Positions 1-8,873 of a DNA stretch of 52,478 bases are shown here, piece after piece. The translations under genes and the position numbers were made by a program. The DNA lies in assembly GCA_944326455.1 (NCBI GenBank), contig CALVEA010000014.1, positions 1 through 52,478 on the forward strand, given 5' to 3'. Positions within the stretch are counted from its first letter, which is position 1, and every line of letters starts with the position of its first letter. Below the pieces are notes generated by a model that saw only the letters and a program-made list of their open reading frames with translations, did not search any database and had not been told where the DNA came from. Origin of the DNA: Candidatus Gastranaerophilales bacterium. Its GTDB lineage: Bacteria > Cyanobacteriota > Vampirovibrionia > Gastranaerophilales > Gastranaerophilaceae.

Positions 1-216
1 GACTTTTTTGGGCTTTCCAGCTATAATATTATTGTTCGCCGTAAGTCCTGAAATAGAATTCGTTCCGTTTTCGGGGGCAATGTTTGATAAGGGTGCACCA
101 GGCATCAAACGCTTACGTGCGGACTTATTTTGTTTATATGCCGATATCACCCAGTTTCTCGGTTTTTTCTTCCAATCTGTTGATACAACTATTGCATTTT
201 TGGAATTAGTCAAATA
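1..216 (-). pseudogene. Orphan C-terminal toxin cassette (partial, cut by window edge)
   Basis: Read on the minus strand, this stretch encodes a near copy of the last ~70 residues of the toxin-like protein that ends at 222 (shared blocks KPRNWV, SAYKQNKSARKRLMP and PENGTNSISGLTANNN). It lies just past the stop codon of that gene and in a different frame. I see no ATG or clear ribosome binding site for it; a TTG at 211-213 is the only candidate start. It looks like a displaced cassette of the kind found downstream of polymorphic toxins, or the scar of a tandem duplication. The left end is outside the window, so its full extent is unknown. Confidence 0.7.
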
Positions 217-486
217 GAATATTATTTACCAATTCCGAATCTTTTTAATATATTTTCAATTACAGAATTGACTTTTTTGGGCTTTCCAGCTATAATATTA
301 TTGTTCGCCGTAAGTCCTGAAATAGAATTCGTTCCGTTTTCGGGGGTAATGTTTGATAAGGGTGAAGAAGGCATCAAACGCTTACGCGCGGACTTATTTT
401 GTTTGTATGCAGATACAACCCAATTTCTGGGTTTATCATGCCAATCTTTAGCAACTATAATAGCATTGTTAACATCTTCAATAATC
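1..486. repeat. Tandem direct repeat of the toxin 3' end
   Basis: The sequence that starts at 1 is repeated from 270, an offset of 269 nt. The first ~100 nt are almost identical; similarity falls towards ~217/~486, with scattered substitutions and small length differences. The left copy is the orphan cassette and the right copy is the 3' end of the gene at 222-1502. The left boundary is off the window. Confidence 0.85.
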
Positions 487-1502
487 TTTCTATTCTCAAA
501 TTTAGGACTATTTGTTATCTGTCCGTTTTTAAATGTTTCCGGCAGGTTTCTTATGAATTTATCTGCATCAATTTTCTGGGATGTTCGTCTATCTATAATA
601 TGGTCAAAACCATATCCAAGACCTGTATCATAATCCTGCTTTCCCCATACCAAATCAATATCTCCAACCCCTTCTTTAGATACGGCATTCGGAACAAAAC
701 CTTGCTTAGCATCTAAAAGTTTATCAATAGCATCTTCCAAATTACCAGATTGCTTTGTATAAGCAATCCCCCAATCATTGCGCTTATCAAGAAGAGTATC
801 AAGGTTTTTTATTTTATTGGCATTAGTAATATACTTACCGGATAATGCTCCTAATAAGCCACCGGTCAGAGCACCGTTCACCGAATCAGCCAAAACTGTT
901 TTTAATATATTCTTATCCTCCATTAATGAACGACCGGTGCCATACATTGCACCACTTATTCCTCCTTCGAGAGCACCTTTTGTCGTAAATCTTTTTATTA
1001 ATTGCTTAATTAAAGGTTTGGACATTTTAATAGCAGTTTTAGGTATAAATTTAGAAATTTTAAAAGGTAATGCAACACTTCCTATTTGCAAAGCTGCGCC
1101 GCCAAAATTTTTCAGATGACCTAATACATTTTCTTTATTAATCTGCCTATTCCGCTCTGCACTAATTTCTTTTATTTTTGATACTTTATCTTCTTGTGAC
1201 AGATTTTGGTTATTTTGTACTAAATCATACGGACTTACATTCATTTCTACGCCGCCTTCAAAAACGTTCTTTTGACCCGGGATTATTGAACGCCAAAACC
1301 TTTTACCGGTATTATCCGAATAAGATTCCACATCCGGTGAAAGTTCAAGTTCTTCGTCCTCCGGGATTCCTATATTTCTATATTGATATCCCAGTTCTTT
1401 TTCTCGTTCTAACAATTCTTTTAATGTCATACCCATCATGCCGGTAAGGGTATAAATATTATTGTTTCCCGTAATTCTGTTTAAATAATTTTTAAAATTC
1501 AT
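222..1502 (-). CDS. Phage-linked toxin-like protein with PBECR-type nuclease-like C-terminus
   Basis: This 426-residue protein has three parts. Residues 1-59 are a leader almost identical to that of the protein at 2885-3832. Residues ~125-225 are glycine/alanine-rich and amphipathic. Residues ~230-410 form a C-terminal domain with GDIDLVWG (280-287), GFDHI (298-302), a double arginine at 305-306 and NWVVSAY (360-366). That pattern matches the phage barnase/EndoU/colicin E5-D/RelE-like nucleases (PBECR) often carried on phage structural proteins. The start at 1502 is preferred over an upstream ATG because it has a strong AGGAG 4 nt away and matches the start of the paralogue. Nuclease activity is inferred from family resemblance only. 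Two membrane-protein genes precede it and an orphan copy of its C-terminus follows. Confidence 0.7.
   Translation of the reverse strand: MNFKNYLNRITGNNNIYTLTGMMGMTLKELLEREKELGYQYRNIGIPEDEELELSPDVESYSDNTGKRFWRSIIPGQKNVFEGGVEMNVSPYDLVQNNQNLSQEDKVSKIKEISAERNRQINKENVLGHLKNFGGAALQIGSVALPFKISKFIPKTAIKMSKPLIKQLIKRFTTKGALEGGISGAMYGTGRSLMEDKNILKTVLADSVNGALTGGLLGALSGKYITNANKIKNLDTLLDKRNDWGIAYTKQSGNLEDAIDKLLDAKQGFVPNAVSKEGVGDIDLVWGKQDYDTGLGYGFDHIIDRRTSQKIDADKFIRNLPETFKNGQITNSPKFENRKIIEDVNNAIIVAKDWHDKPRNWVVSAYKQNKSARKRLMPSSPLSNITPENGTNSISGLTANNNIIAGKPKKVNSVIENILKRFGIGK
1326..1502 (-). repeat. Leader-coding repeat, copy 1
   Basis: This 177-nt stretch encodes the first 59 residues of the toxin-like protein. 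It is repeated at 3656-3832 with about five substitutions. Similarity stops abruptly at the end of the leader, which suggests a homology block used to exchange C-terminal domains. Confidence 0.9.
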
Positions 1503-1518
1503 AACTCTCCTTTCATAA

Positions 1519-1547
1519 TTAAGCAGCGCCATTTGGGCGCTGCTTAA
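1519..1547 (-). promoter_or_regulatory. Perfect hairpin just upstream of toxin-like gene 1
   Basis: A 12-bp perfect stem with a 5-nt loop sits about 16 nt before the ATG at 1502, next to its Shine-Dalgarno sequence. No long T-run follows on the minus strand, so it is not a clear terminator. It may affect translation or mRNA processing. A similar hairpin precedes the second toxin-like gene. Confidence 0.6.
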
Positions 1548-1579
1548 AATTCTAAAATAATTACTGTCTTAAATATTAA

Positions 1580-2347
1580 TCAATCAGGATTCTCATAGTA
1601 ATACAGAATCTGGTTAGTATTATAATTTACTCCTATACCATAATGATATGGGAAACTATGCTCTGGCAGATTTTCGTGTTCTTTGTCATTAATTACATAA
1701 AAAGTAAAGTCTTTAATATCTATATCCCCGCTATAATATCTATAATTATTATCACTACCATCACTGCATTTGTCATGACTACATATTTTTATAAAATTAT
1801 ATTTCTTTAATTCCTTATCAATATATTCTTTGTTTGTGTCAAATTTTAAATATAAATCCTCACTTCCGAAAAAAGAATAGGTACTGGCTTTTAGCTCTGC
1901 ATTTTTTGCTTCGTTAGGAATCTTACGCGGGAAATGAGATGTGTTGGATAAATCTACATTACTTAGTGCAAGTTTATAATATTTTATTTGATTACACTTT
2001 GCATCCAAATCAGCAAATATAAGCATATAAAAAAATAAAAGACCAATACATATCTGTATGAACAAAATAACAAATGTATTTAAAATAAAAGACAAAATCC
2101 TGCTCAAATTAGGAACATATTCAAAAAGTCTAACTGCAGCACCGGTTATCAAAAATGTTATTATTAACGGAATTAGAAAAATTAAGCCTAATAATTTAAA
2201 TTTCCATTCAAAACTGATTAAACAATAAGCAAAAGGCAATACTCCAAAAATTAGAGATATCAAACACGTCCAAAATAAGCACGGATGATTTTTCTTTAGT
2301 TCTCTTAGATTTTCTTTGTTTATTATACAATTCATTATTCTTAACAT
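1580..2347 (-). CDS. Membrane protein with large soluble C-terminal domain
   Basis: This 255-residue protein was not recognised. Three or four hydrophobic segments occupy residues ~25-130 (for example VLPFAYCLISF and FVILFIQICIGLLFFYML). The C-terminal ~120 residues are polar, rich in Asp, Asn and Tyr, with cysteines around 190-195. A GGAGG lies 14 nt before the first ATG, further than usual, so the exact start is uncertain; a second ATG is at codon 5. It is 30 nt downstream of another membrane-protein gene and upstream of the PBECR-type toxin gene. Its position makes an immunity or accessory role possible, but nothing in the sequence proves this. Confidence 0.65.
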   Translation of the reverse strand: MLRIMNCIINKENLRELKKNHPCLFWTCLISLIFGVLPFAYCLISFEWKFKLLGLIFLIPLIITFLITGAAVRLFEYVPNLSRILSFILNTFVILFIQICIGLLFFYMLIFADLDAKCNQIKYYKLALSNVDLSNTSHFPRKIPNEAKNAELKASTYSFFGSEDLYLKFDTNKEYIDKELKKYNFIKICSHDKCSDGSDNNYRYYSGDIDIKDFTFYVINDKEHENLPEHSFPYHYGIGVNYNTNQILYYYENPD

Positions 2348-2377
2348 AATTTAATCTATATCCTCCAAAGATTTAAA

Positions 2378-2845
2378 TTATTTCTGTTTTATACGCTTTA
2401 ACATGCAATAATCAACTCCGGAAAAAATAAGAAAAAATATGTAAACCGGGGTTAGTGAATAAAAAGCTATATAAGTAACATAGCCGAAAAAGGATATATT
2501 CAAAAAATATGGTGCAAAAAATATAAATACCAAATCTATTAATAAAAAGGCTACAAAACATATTTGAACACTTTTAAAATTTACAAAATAACCGTTTAGA
2601 ATCGGAAGATGCTTGAATCTCCTAAATAACCTATAACATCCATATAAAATTAACATAGGGATTCCAATTGCTGCAGTCAGAACTGTTGACTTAATATACC
2701 AAGTGGCAAAATCATTAAAATACGATTTAAATCCAAAGAAAATTATAGCAAATGTCATTACTGTTAAATAGTGTAAACACATGATAAATAACAGCACAAA
2801 AGGGAATGCAAATATATATTTTTTATTAATATATTTTCTATTCAT
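2378..2845 (-). CDS. Small four-helix membrane protein
   Basis: This 155-residue protein has about four predicted transmembrane segments (residues ~12-38, ~50-68, ~90-112 and ~120-145) with basic loops and a basic C-terminus. No family was recognised. It begins 39 nt after the stop of the toxin-like protein at 2885-3832, the usual place for an immunity gene in polymorphic toxin loci. Its own ribosome binding site is weak, so translation may depend on the upstream gene. The immunity idea is an inference from position alone. Confidence 0.6.
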   Translation of the reverse strand: MNRKYINKKYIFAFPFVLLFIMCLHYLTVMTFAIIFFGFKSYFNDFATWYIKSTVLTAAIGIPMLILYGCYRLFRRFKHLPILNGYFVNFKSVQICFVAFLLIDLVFIFFAPYFLNISFFGYVTYIAFYSLTPVYIFFLIFSGVDYCMLKRIKQK

Positions 2846-2884
2846 GCCGTTAGTTTATCAGTTATATTCATATATGTCAAGCAA

Positions 2885-3832
2885 TTATTTATTATTTAAA
2901 TCAATCAATAAATCGAAAACAGTGTAATAATTTTTATACAAACCTTTTTCTTGCAAGCCATAACCAAAGTTGTTTGGTATAGCTTTTATCTTCTCAATTA
3001 GCGTTTGTGGATTACGTTTTACAAAATCACTATTATCAATAAATCTACCATGGAATATATTATCTTTATCAATATAGGGGCTAATTAATTTCATATGCTG
3101 AACTGCAAAATAACGATCCAAGCTGTTAGGTGTGATACCATCAAATTTAAAATCCCAAACTTTAATATTCTTATTCAAAAGAGAATCTTTATTGTCATTT
3201 ATAAATTTTTTCAACTCAGGAGATGATGCAAGTTTTTTAGAAAAATCTGAATTCGAATTATATAAAACACCTTTTTCACCAGCTTTTACACCATAGTTAT
3301 ATAGATATTGTTTTGTTATATTTCCTAAACTATTTATATTCTCTATAATTTTAGCATTAGGATTTAATTTTGCCTCTGATAAATGATCAATACCATCAGT
3401 ATACATTTTAGATGCCATTGGTAATACACTTTTTGTTACAGGATTCCTTATGGCAGAATCCAAAAATTGTTCTCCTTTTGTCATTTGTGACATACTTTCT
3501 TTTTTGACTTTATCAGGCTGTAATTGCTTTTTATTACTGGTTACTGGAGACTGCTGTATTTTTGGCATATTAACAGCAAAACCTGTCGGCTTAGGCTCCT
3601 GAGACTGCACTAATCTTGAGAACCAGCCCTGTTTTCCATTAGCATCAATTTTTCTTTCCACATCCGGTGAAAGTTCAAGATCTTCGTCCTCCGGGATTCC
3701 TATATTTCTATATTGATATCCTAGTTCTTTTTCCCGCTCTAACAATTCTTTTAATGTCATACCCATCATGCCGGTACGGGTATAAATATTATTGTTTCCC
3801 GTAATTCTGTTTAAATAATTTTTAAAATTCAT
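2885..3832 (-). CDS. Toxin-like protein 2, shared leader with unknown C-terminal domain
   Basis: This 315-residue protein starts with the same 59-residue leader as the protein at 222-1502 and then diverges completely. A Gln/Lys-rich linker (~60-120) leads into an unrecognised domain of about 190 residues, with conserved-looking aromatic and polar blocks such as PNSLDRYFAVQHMKLISPYI and a C-terminal LYKNYYTVFDLLIDL. AAGGA 8 nt upstream supports the start. The common leader with a switched C-terminus is the hallmark of polymorphic effectors. The portal gene is directly upstream, so the leader may direct the protein into a particle or injection device; this is inference. Confidence 0.65.
   Translation of the reverse strand: MNFKNYLNRITGNNNIYTRTGMMGMTLKELLEREKELGYQYRNIGIPEDEDLELSPDVERKIDANGKQGWFSRLVQSQEPKPTGFAVNMPKIQQSPVTSNKKQLQPDKVKKESMSQMTKGEQFLDSAIRNPVTKSVLPMASKMYTDGIDHLSEAKLNPNAKIIENINSLGNITKQYLYNYGVKAGEKGVLYNSNSDFSKKLASSPELKKFINDNKDSLLNKNIKVWDFKFDGITPNSLDRYFAVQHMKLISPYIDKDNIFHGRFIDNSDFVKRNPQTLIEKIKAIPNNFGYGLQEKGLYKNYYTVFDLLIDLNNK
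3656..3832 (-). repeat. Leader-coding repeat, copy 2
   Basis: This is the second copy of the 177-nt leader block at 1326-1502, offset by 2330 nt and in the same orientation. Recombination between the two copies would delete the two membrane-protein genes and swap the C-terminal domains. Confidence 0.9.
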
Positions 3833-3866
3833 AAAATTTTCCTTTCGTTATTATTTTAGTAAGGAG

Positions 3867-3899
3867 GCAGTGGGGGCAGCCTTCGGCTGCCCCCACTGC
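3867..3899 (-). promoter_or_regulatory. Strong GC-rich hairpin between portal and toxin-like gene 2
   Basis: A perfect 15-bp GC-rich stem with a 3-nt loop lies between the portal stop codon and the toxin-like gene. It has no U-tract on the minus strand. It could be a partial terminator, a processing site or a barrier that protects the upstream mRNA. Confidence 0.65.
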
Positions 3900-3917
3900 A
3901 AAATGAAGAATGACTAA

Positions 3918-5885
3918 CTATTTCTTATTTCGTTTTTTTATTTCTTTAATAATTTCTTCAAGAGCTTCTTCCTTCTCTTCTTCCGGAATCTCATTCATCA
4001 AATCCTGAGAAGGATTTTGCTGTAGAGCATTCGGAGTTTGAGACTGTGCAATCATAGCCGCAAGAATATCAGGGCTTATTGAAGGAGGCATTTGAGGGTT
4101 AACCAAATTATTTACCCCCATATTTACTCCCATATTTACCCCATTTACCGCATTTACCCCTGAAGCAAGAAATCGTTCAGGGTTGTCTACGCCTTTTTGT
4201 TCAAAATACCAGATAAATATTTCTTCAAGATTCAGCGGAATTTGTTGAGCAAATCTTTCAACAGCCTGTATAAGCATATCGGCTTGTTCTGATTTAAGTG
4301 TTGCCATAGAAGAATCAGCGTAAGTATATTTATAATCCGCCTGTCTTACGGTGTCATCTATTTCAATCATTTCTTGCTGGTTTTCTTTATTCACAAAAAC
4401 TCTTTCTATACCGGATTTAAAATCAGCACAGAGTTTTGCAACTTTTTCCACAACAGAAATTATATAATCCTGATTAATTGTATCTACAAGCATAGAAAGC
4501 CTGGTCATCTGCCCCTGGGTTTTTGTATTAATTTCTGTAGCAGTTTTGGTTGAAGAAGGTTCAACCGCTCCGACCATATTCGGGAATATCCCGGATACTT
4601 CCGCCATCAAATCGTTAAGGAAAGATATATCCTGCAAATAGACATTCGGATTAAATGTAAGCTGCTGAAAAGCGGCATTTGGAGATATATTATCCCCGTA
4701 TTCTATAATTTTACCCGGATAGAGTTTAATTTCATCCTCATCAAAAAAACCTTCCGGCGCAAGAAGAGGAGGATTTTCGTTAAGTGCCTGCAAATTACAG
4801 GTTCTGTTAAGCAAATCTTCCTGAAAATGTGCCAATGAAAGCACTGAATACAAAGGACTTATGCCGCGTTTAGTTTCCGGATCAAGGACAAAAGCCCCGT
4901 AAGAAAACGGATTAATAATTCTTTCATTTTTGCCGAAAGAAACAAGATATTTTCTTCCGACCACGACTGCATGCCAGTTTTTAAGCAGAGTACCGTCAGA
5001 GAGTTTCAAATCTCCCCAGTGTTCAAGAACTTCTAAAGTTGTTCCGTTAACGACATCTTCCGAACTATTATTTGAAAACACGGATTTGTAATTCGGATGA
5101 GAGGCTGAACTTACCATATTATTGATTTCAAGCGCTTCTTCTTCGGATATTGTATAATACTTGTTATTTATAATATCCGCAGGGGTTTTATAGGAGCGGT
5201 AAATTTTCGGACAAGAATCCCAATTATCCGCTTGAGAGGGGTCAAAAACAATATCTGCCGGATTAACCGGGTAAACATATGGATTATCATATTTCTTTTT
5301 CTTATCGACCCAGTAATTTTTTCCTTTTTTTATTGCAGCAAGAACTCTTGGGAGCTTTACTGCATCTTGAGAAAACAGGGTTTTAAAAAAGTCTATCGGG
5401 CGGCGGTATTCTTCATAATTCTTTTTCCAGGCGGTAAAAGAAATTAACTCACCGTAAAGTAAAGCGTAATCAATAACTTTGTCGCATGTTTTCTGGAAAC
5501 CCATTTTCTCAAAAATGTCCACAAGCATCGCTTTTTGTTTATTTGAGGCGTTGTTTGAATCGTGATTCTCACCCGAGACATCGAACATAGAATTAACATT
5601 TGCATAAGTATTTCTCCAAATATATGATTTAAGGGTCTGGTAAAACATAAAAGTTTTGCACATTTTTACTTTTGATTTCCATTTTTCATTTTTGTCGGAA
5701 ATTGATTTAAAATCGTTTTTAAAAAAGATTTCATTAGCAAGATTAGATGCCATTTCAAGATTGGAAGCTCTTTTGGAGTTGAAATTCACAAAGCCGGTTG
5801 AAATCCGTTTCACAAGATTTTCTTCTTCGGTTTTGGATAATTGTTTTGTAGAATTGTCTTTTTCAATAATGTACTCAAATGACAT
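3918..5885 (-). CDS. Phage portal-like (head-tail connector) protein
   Basis: This 655-residue protein resembles podovirus-type portal proteins. It has a mixed N-terminal wing region, a central stem region with the block KRGISPLYSVLSLAHFQEDL, and the characteristic segment where SSTKTATEINTKTQGQMTRL leads into a long helix, then a charged C-terminus. Portal rings form the DNA gateway of phage heads. The C-terminal region contains a short tandem GVNM repeat and ends in a Glu/Lys-rich tail. AAGGAA precedes the start. It is the first gene of its operon: no terminase gene lies directly upstream and no capsid gene is visible downstream in the window. Length and layout fit the family; the portal call is by sequence pattern only. 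Confidence 0.7.
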   Translation of the reverse strand: MSFEYIIEKDNSTKQLSKTEEENLVKRISTGFVNFNSKRASNLEMASNLANEIFFKNDFKSISDKNEKWKSKVKMCKTFMFYQTLKSYIWRNTYANVNSMFDVSGENHDSNNASNKQKAMLVDIFEKMGFQKTCDKVIDYALLYGELISFTAWKKNYEEYRRPIDFFKTLFSQDAVKLPRVLAAIKKGKNYWVDKKKKYDNPYVYPVNPADIVFDPSQADNWDSCPKIYRSYKTPADIINNKYYTISEEEALEINNMVSSASHPNYKSVFSNNSSEDVVNGTTLEVLEHWGDLKLSDGTLLKNWHAVVVGRKYLVSFGKNERIINPFSYGAFVLDPETKRGISPLYSVLSLAHFQEDLLNRTCNLQALNENPPLLAPEGFFDEDEIKLYPGKIIEYGDNISPNAAFQQLTFNPNVYLQDISFLNDLMAEVSGIFPNMVGAVEPSSTKTATEINTKTQGQMTRLSMLVDTINQDYIISVVEKVAKLCADFKSGIERVFVNKENQQEMIEIDDTVRQADYKYTYADSSMATLKSEQADMLIQAVERFAQQIPLNLEEIFIWYFEQKGVDNPERFLASGVNAVNGVNMGVNMGVNNLVNPQMPPSISPDILAAMIAQSQTPNALQQNPSQDLMNEIPEEEKEEALEEIIKEIKKRNKK

Positions 5886-5985
5886 AGAAATTTTCCTTTC
5901 CGGAGTTTAGACTCCATTTTGTGTAGCAAAAATAATTTTTATAAGGTTTAAAAAGAAAAGTTGGTATACAGCAAAGGATAAAAAA

Positions 5986-8871
5986 ATGAGAATACAAGGA
6001 ATAAGCACCACTCCCTTTTTTTATAACAGTACAAGAATTAATAAGAATAATGAAAAGCACGACTATAAAAGAGATACTTTACAAGGATATTACCTGACTC
6101 CTGCAATAAGTTTTGAAGCAAGGGTTGATAAGGGGCTCCAAAGATTTTATGAATTTAATATCCGGAGAATGCCTTCAACAGTGAAAAATTATATTGAGAC
6201 TTTGCCTGATAAAAGTCTTTACACCCCTTTAGGCGCTCAACGAAATGCTTTCTCAAAACTCTTATATGCCAAAAACGCAGAAGATATAAAGAAGTTGTAT
6301 CCGGAAGAAGATTTGTTTAAAAACCTTGTTAATCCAGATTCCAGCAAAGCGACAAGGGGTATCCTGGGTATATTTAGAGAAAATCGGGAACTCCTTGAAT
6401 TGTGCGGACAAGGAATTTTAGCTGACAATGAAAATCTTACTGTTTATTTAATAAAAAAGATTTTTCTTGAAGGTAAAACCCTTGATGAAATGAACGAAGA
6501 TTTAAAAAGAGATTGCAACCCGGAATTTCTGTCTCTCTATCAGCAAAAAGAAAACGGAATGATGCTGAGAAGTTCAACCCTTAAAGCATTAGGTATTGAG
6601 CAGCCTGAATCCGAATACCTTCAATCATTAAGATATACTCGAGACGGATATTCTGACCTTGTAGGAGAAAAAATTTCACAAGTACAAAGAGCATTCTGGG
6701 AATCTATGCCGCCGGAAGAACGTACCGCACGGGCAAGAAAAAGTGTAGAAAGATTTGAATCTTGGTGGAATTCATTAACCAGAGATCAGCAGCTCGATAA
6801 AATTGCCGCACAAGTGGATGAACTCACTCTCCTGGAAGAATTTAACAAATCCGATTTCGGAAAAACTAAAAAGCAAACACCTGCAAAACCTATAATTACA
6901 CAAACGTCTCCGGCACATCCCGGCACCGGAATAACTTCAAGTTTAAGCAGAGACGACTTATTTAAAATCTGGGCTGCAAACAATTTAAAATTATTTATGG
7001 CAAACTTAAGCGAGTTTGATAAAAAAGCTATCGAGACCAAAAGAACACAAAATGCCGCTCTTAGATGGGAACAGATGTCCGCCGAAGAGAAAACGGAATA
7101 CATTTCCAGGATTAAATCCGGCTCAGAACCCTTAAGATATGCCATGATAGATGCTTGGAACAACAATCCGGATATTATTGTTCAGATGTCAGTTTTCCTA
7201 AAAAAACAGCAAGTTAAAAAACCTGTAGATTCACTCTACTCAGATGAATTACTCAGCAGCTTTATGTCAGAAGTTATGACAAAATTCTGGGAGGAATACC
7301 CGGATTTTGCCCTTAAGCTCGGAAATTCAATTAAAGAATCGCATCTAAAAATCAAGAATTCAATTAACAGCGGTCATTTTTCCGATTTAAAATCCAAAAT
7401 ACTAAAAGATAAGAAAAATCGTTTAAAAGATGTTGAACAGATGATAAAAGAGTATAATGAAATTAATATTAATTATGACGGTTTTAGACCTATTGCCAAA
7501 GAATTCGCGGATATCTATCAGGAAAACAATGCTGATTTAATAAAATTACTGCCTAATGAATATTTACAGGACTTTTTTGACACTGCCAATAAATATCTTT
7601 CAGACGAACAGTTAACAAGCTGGATAAAATTTATAAAAGATGATGATATCATAACAATTCAAGATATTGATAACATTAACACCATTAAAGCCTTTGAACC
7701 GCCGGAAGCAAAAATTATGAACAGGGCTCTTGAAGCCGCTATTTCTGACATATTATATCTTTGCACAAATAATCCGGAAGTATTTTTAATGTCTCAGGCC
7801 GATGCAAAAGTTGCACTGCTCCAAATTGATAGAGGAAGTAAAAAAATAGGATTATTCTCTCACAATAACGATAGAAAATTTGAAATGCCTGTTTTAAGTC
7901 AAGAAATTGATACAAACCTTATCAAAAAATTGTATCATTGGTATAAAAAGCCTCTCAACAATAATGATATGAATTCAATTGTTGAACAATTTTTCTCTAT
8001 TCATCGACCGCCGCAGGCAGACGGGAAAAAACAAAAACCTATGAATGAAAGACAGCTTGATTCTTTAAGACTTTTATGCGAATACATATATTCCTATGGT
8101 CACAGCATCTTCATACCATTTTCTAATGCGAATTATCCGCCGGAAGTAAAGGCTGCTTTTATGCAAAAATTTATTAATCACATGCCGCAAAATATCATAC
8201 GGGATACATTTGATATCAATGTTTCCACATTAGAAGATTTTAAAAAAGAAGCGGTTATTAACACTATAAACAATCTTATAAAACGCAGGTATAACTTTTT
8301 GCCAAACAACATATCCGAATTATACAATTTGGAACTTGATAAAATGCTTAGAATCGTATCAATGGATACCGTTAATGATTTCAAAAGAATTACTGCCGAT
8401 TACAAAAGCTACTCGGACGATACTTTTGTCAAAAGCATTCGTTTCAAAAGAGAGATTTTTAACAATATAAGTATTCTTCACTTTTTGTGTGCAGAACAAA
8501 CGATTGCAGATGCACTTTATAAAGCAACCGGTGAACCAAAAGTTTACGCTCTGACACTGGAAGAACTTATTGATACGGTTGAATCATTCCAGCCTATCGA
8601 CAGAACCATTTCAAAGACAAAAGAAATTGAATCCTCAATTCTGGGAGAAAAATTTAATCTTAAATTAAAAAATAAACTTAATTTCTACAAAAGCGGTACT
8701 GTTTTTGAAGACTATATACAAGAGCTGGTTGATTACCTGAAAGAAATGGAAAATCCGGGAAGCAAGCCGGACAAAACGGAACTCCTTTACATACTAAATC
8801 CTGAGGAATCACAAAAAGAAATTGATAACTATACAATGAAAAGAATTGAGTTTGCTGAAAATTATTTCTAA
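5986..8871 (+). CDS. Large protein of unknown function with ISFEA N-terminal leader
   Basis: This 961-residue protein matches no family that I recognise. Its first 45 residues form a low-complexity leader ending in ISFEA (41-45), like the leaders of three other proteins in this window. The rest is mainly helical, with no transmembrane segment or signal peptide. Two internal blocks look like repeats of each other, RAFWESMPPEERTARAR near residue 235 and LRWEQMSAEEKTEYISR near 360, separated by a Thr/Pro-rich linker. It diverges from the portal gene across a 100-nt gap and its stop is 2 nt from the convergent GNAT-like gene. AAAGGA lies 9 nt before the ATG. It could be a secreted or structural lineage-specific protein. 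Confidence 0.75.
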   Translation: MRIQGISTTPFFYNSTRINKNNEKHDYKRDTLQGYYLTPAISFEARVDKGLQRFYEFNIRRMPSTVKNYIETLPDKSLYTPLGAQRNAFSKLLYAKNAEDIKKLYPEEDLFKNLVNPDSSKATRGILGIFRENRELLELCGQGILADNENLTVYLIKKIFLEGKTLDEMNEDLKRDCNPEFLSLYQQKENGMMLRSSTLKALGIEQPESEYLQSLRYTRDGYSDLVGEKISQVQRAFWESMPPEERTARARKSVERFESWWNSLTRDQQLDKIAAQVDELTLLEEFNKSDFGKTKKQTPAKPIITQTSPAHPGTGITSSLSRDDLFKIWAANNLKLFMANLSEFDKKAIETKRTQNAALRWEQMSAEEKTEYISRIKSGSEPLRYAMIDAWNNNPDIIVQMSVFLKKQQVKKPVDSLYSDELLSSFMSEVMTKFWEEYPDFALKLGNSIKESHLKIKNSINSGHFSDLKSKILKDKKNRLKDVEQMIKEYNEININYDGFRPIAKEFADIYQENNADLIKLLPNEYLQDFFDTANKYLSDEQLTSWIKFIKDDDIITIQDIDNINTIKAFEPPEAKIMNRALEAAISDILYLCTNNPEVFLMSQADAKVALLQIDRGSKKIGLFSHNNDRKFEMPVLSQEIDTNLIKKLYHWYKKPLNNNDMNSIVEQFFSIHRPPQADGKKQKPMNERQLDSLRLLCEYIYSYGHSIFIPFSNANYPPEVKAAFMQKFINHMPQNIIRDTFDINVSTLEDFKKEAVINTINNLIKRRYNFLPNNISELYNLELDKMLRIVSMDTVNDFKRITADYKSYSDDTFVKSIRFKREIFNNISILHFLCAEQTIADALYKATGEPKVYALTLEELIDTVESFQPIDRTISKTKEIESSILGEKFNLKLKNKLNFYKSGTVFEDYIQELVDYLKEMENPGSKPDKTELLYILNPEESQKEIDNYTMKRIEFAENYF

Positions 8872-8873
8872 AA

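Noticed and set aside
268..633. Plus-strand reading frame over the toxin 3' end
   Set aside because: It is the antisense shadow of a strongly supported minus-strand gene and is only open because that gene is repeated.
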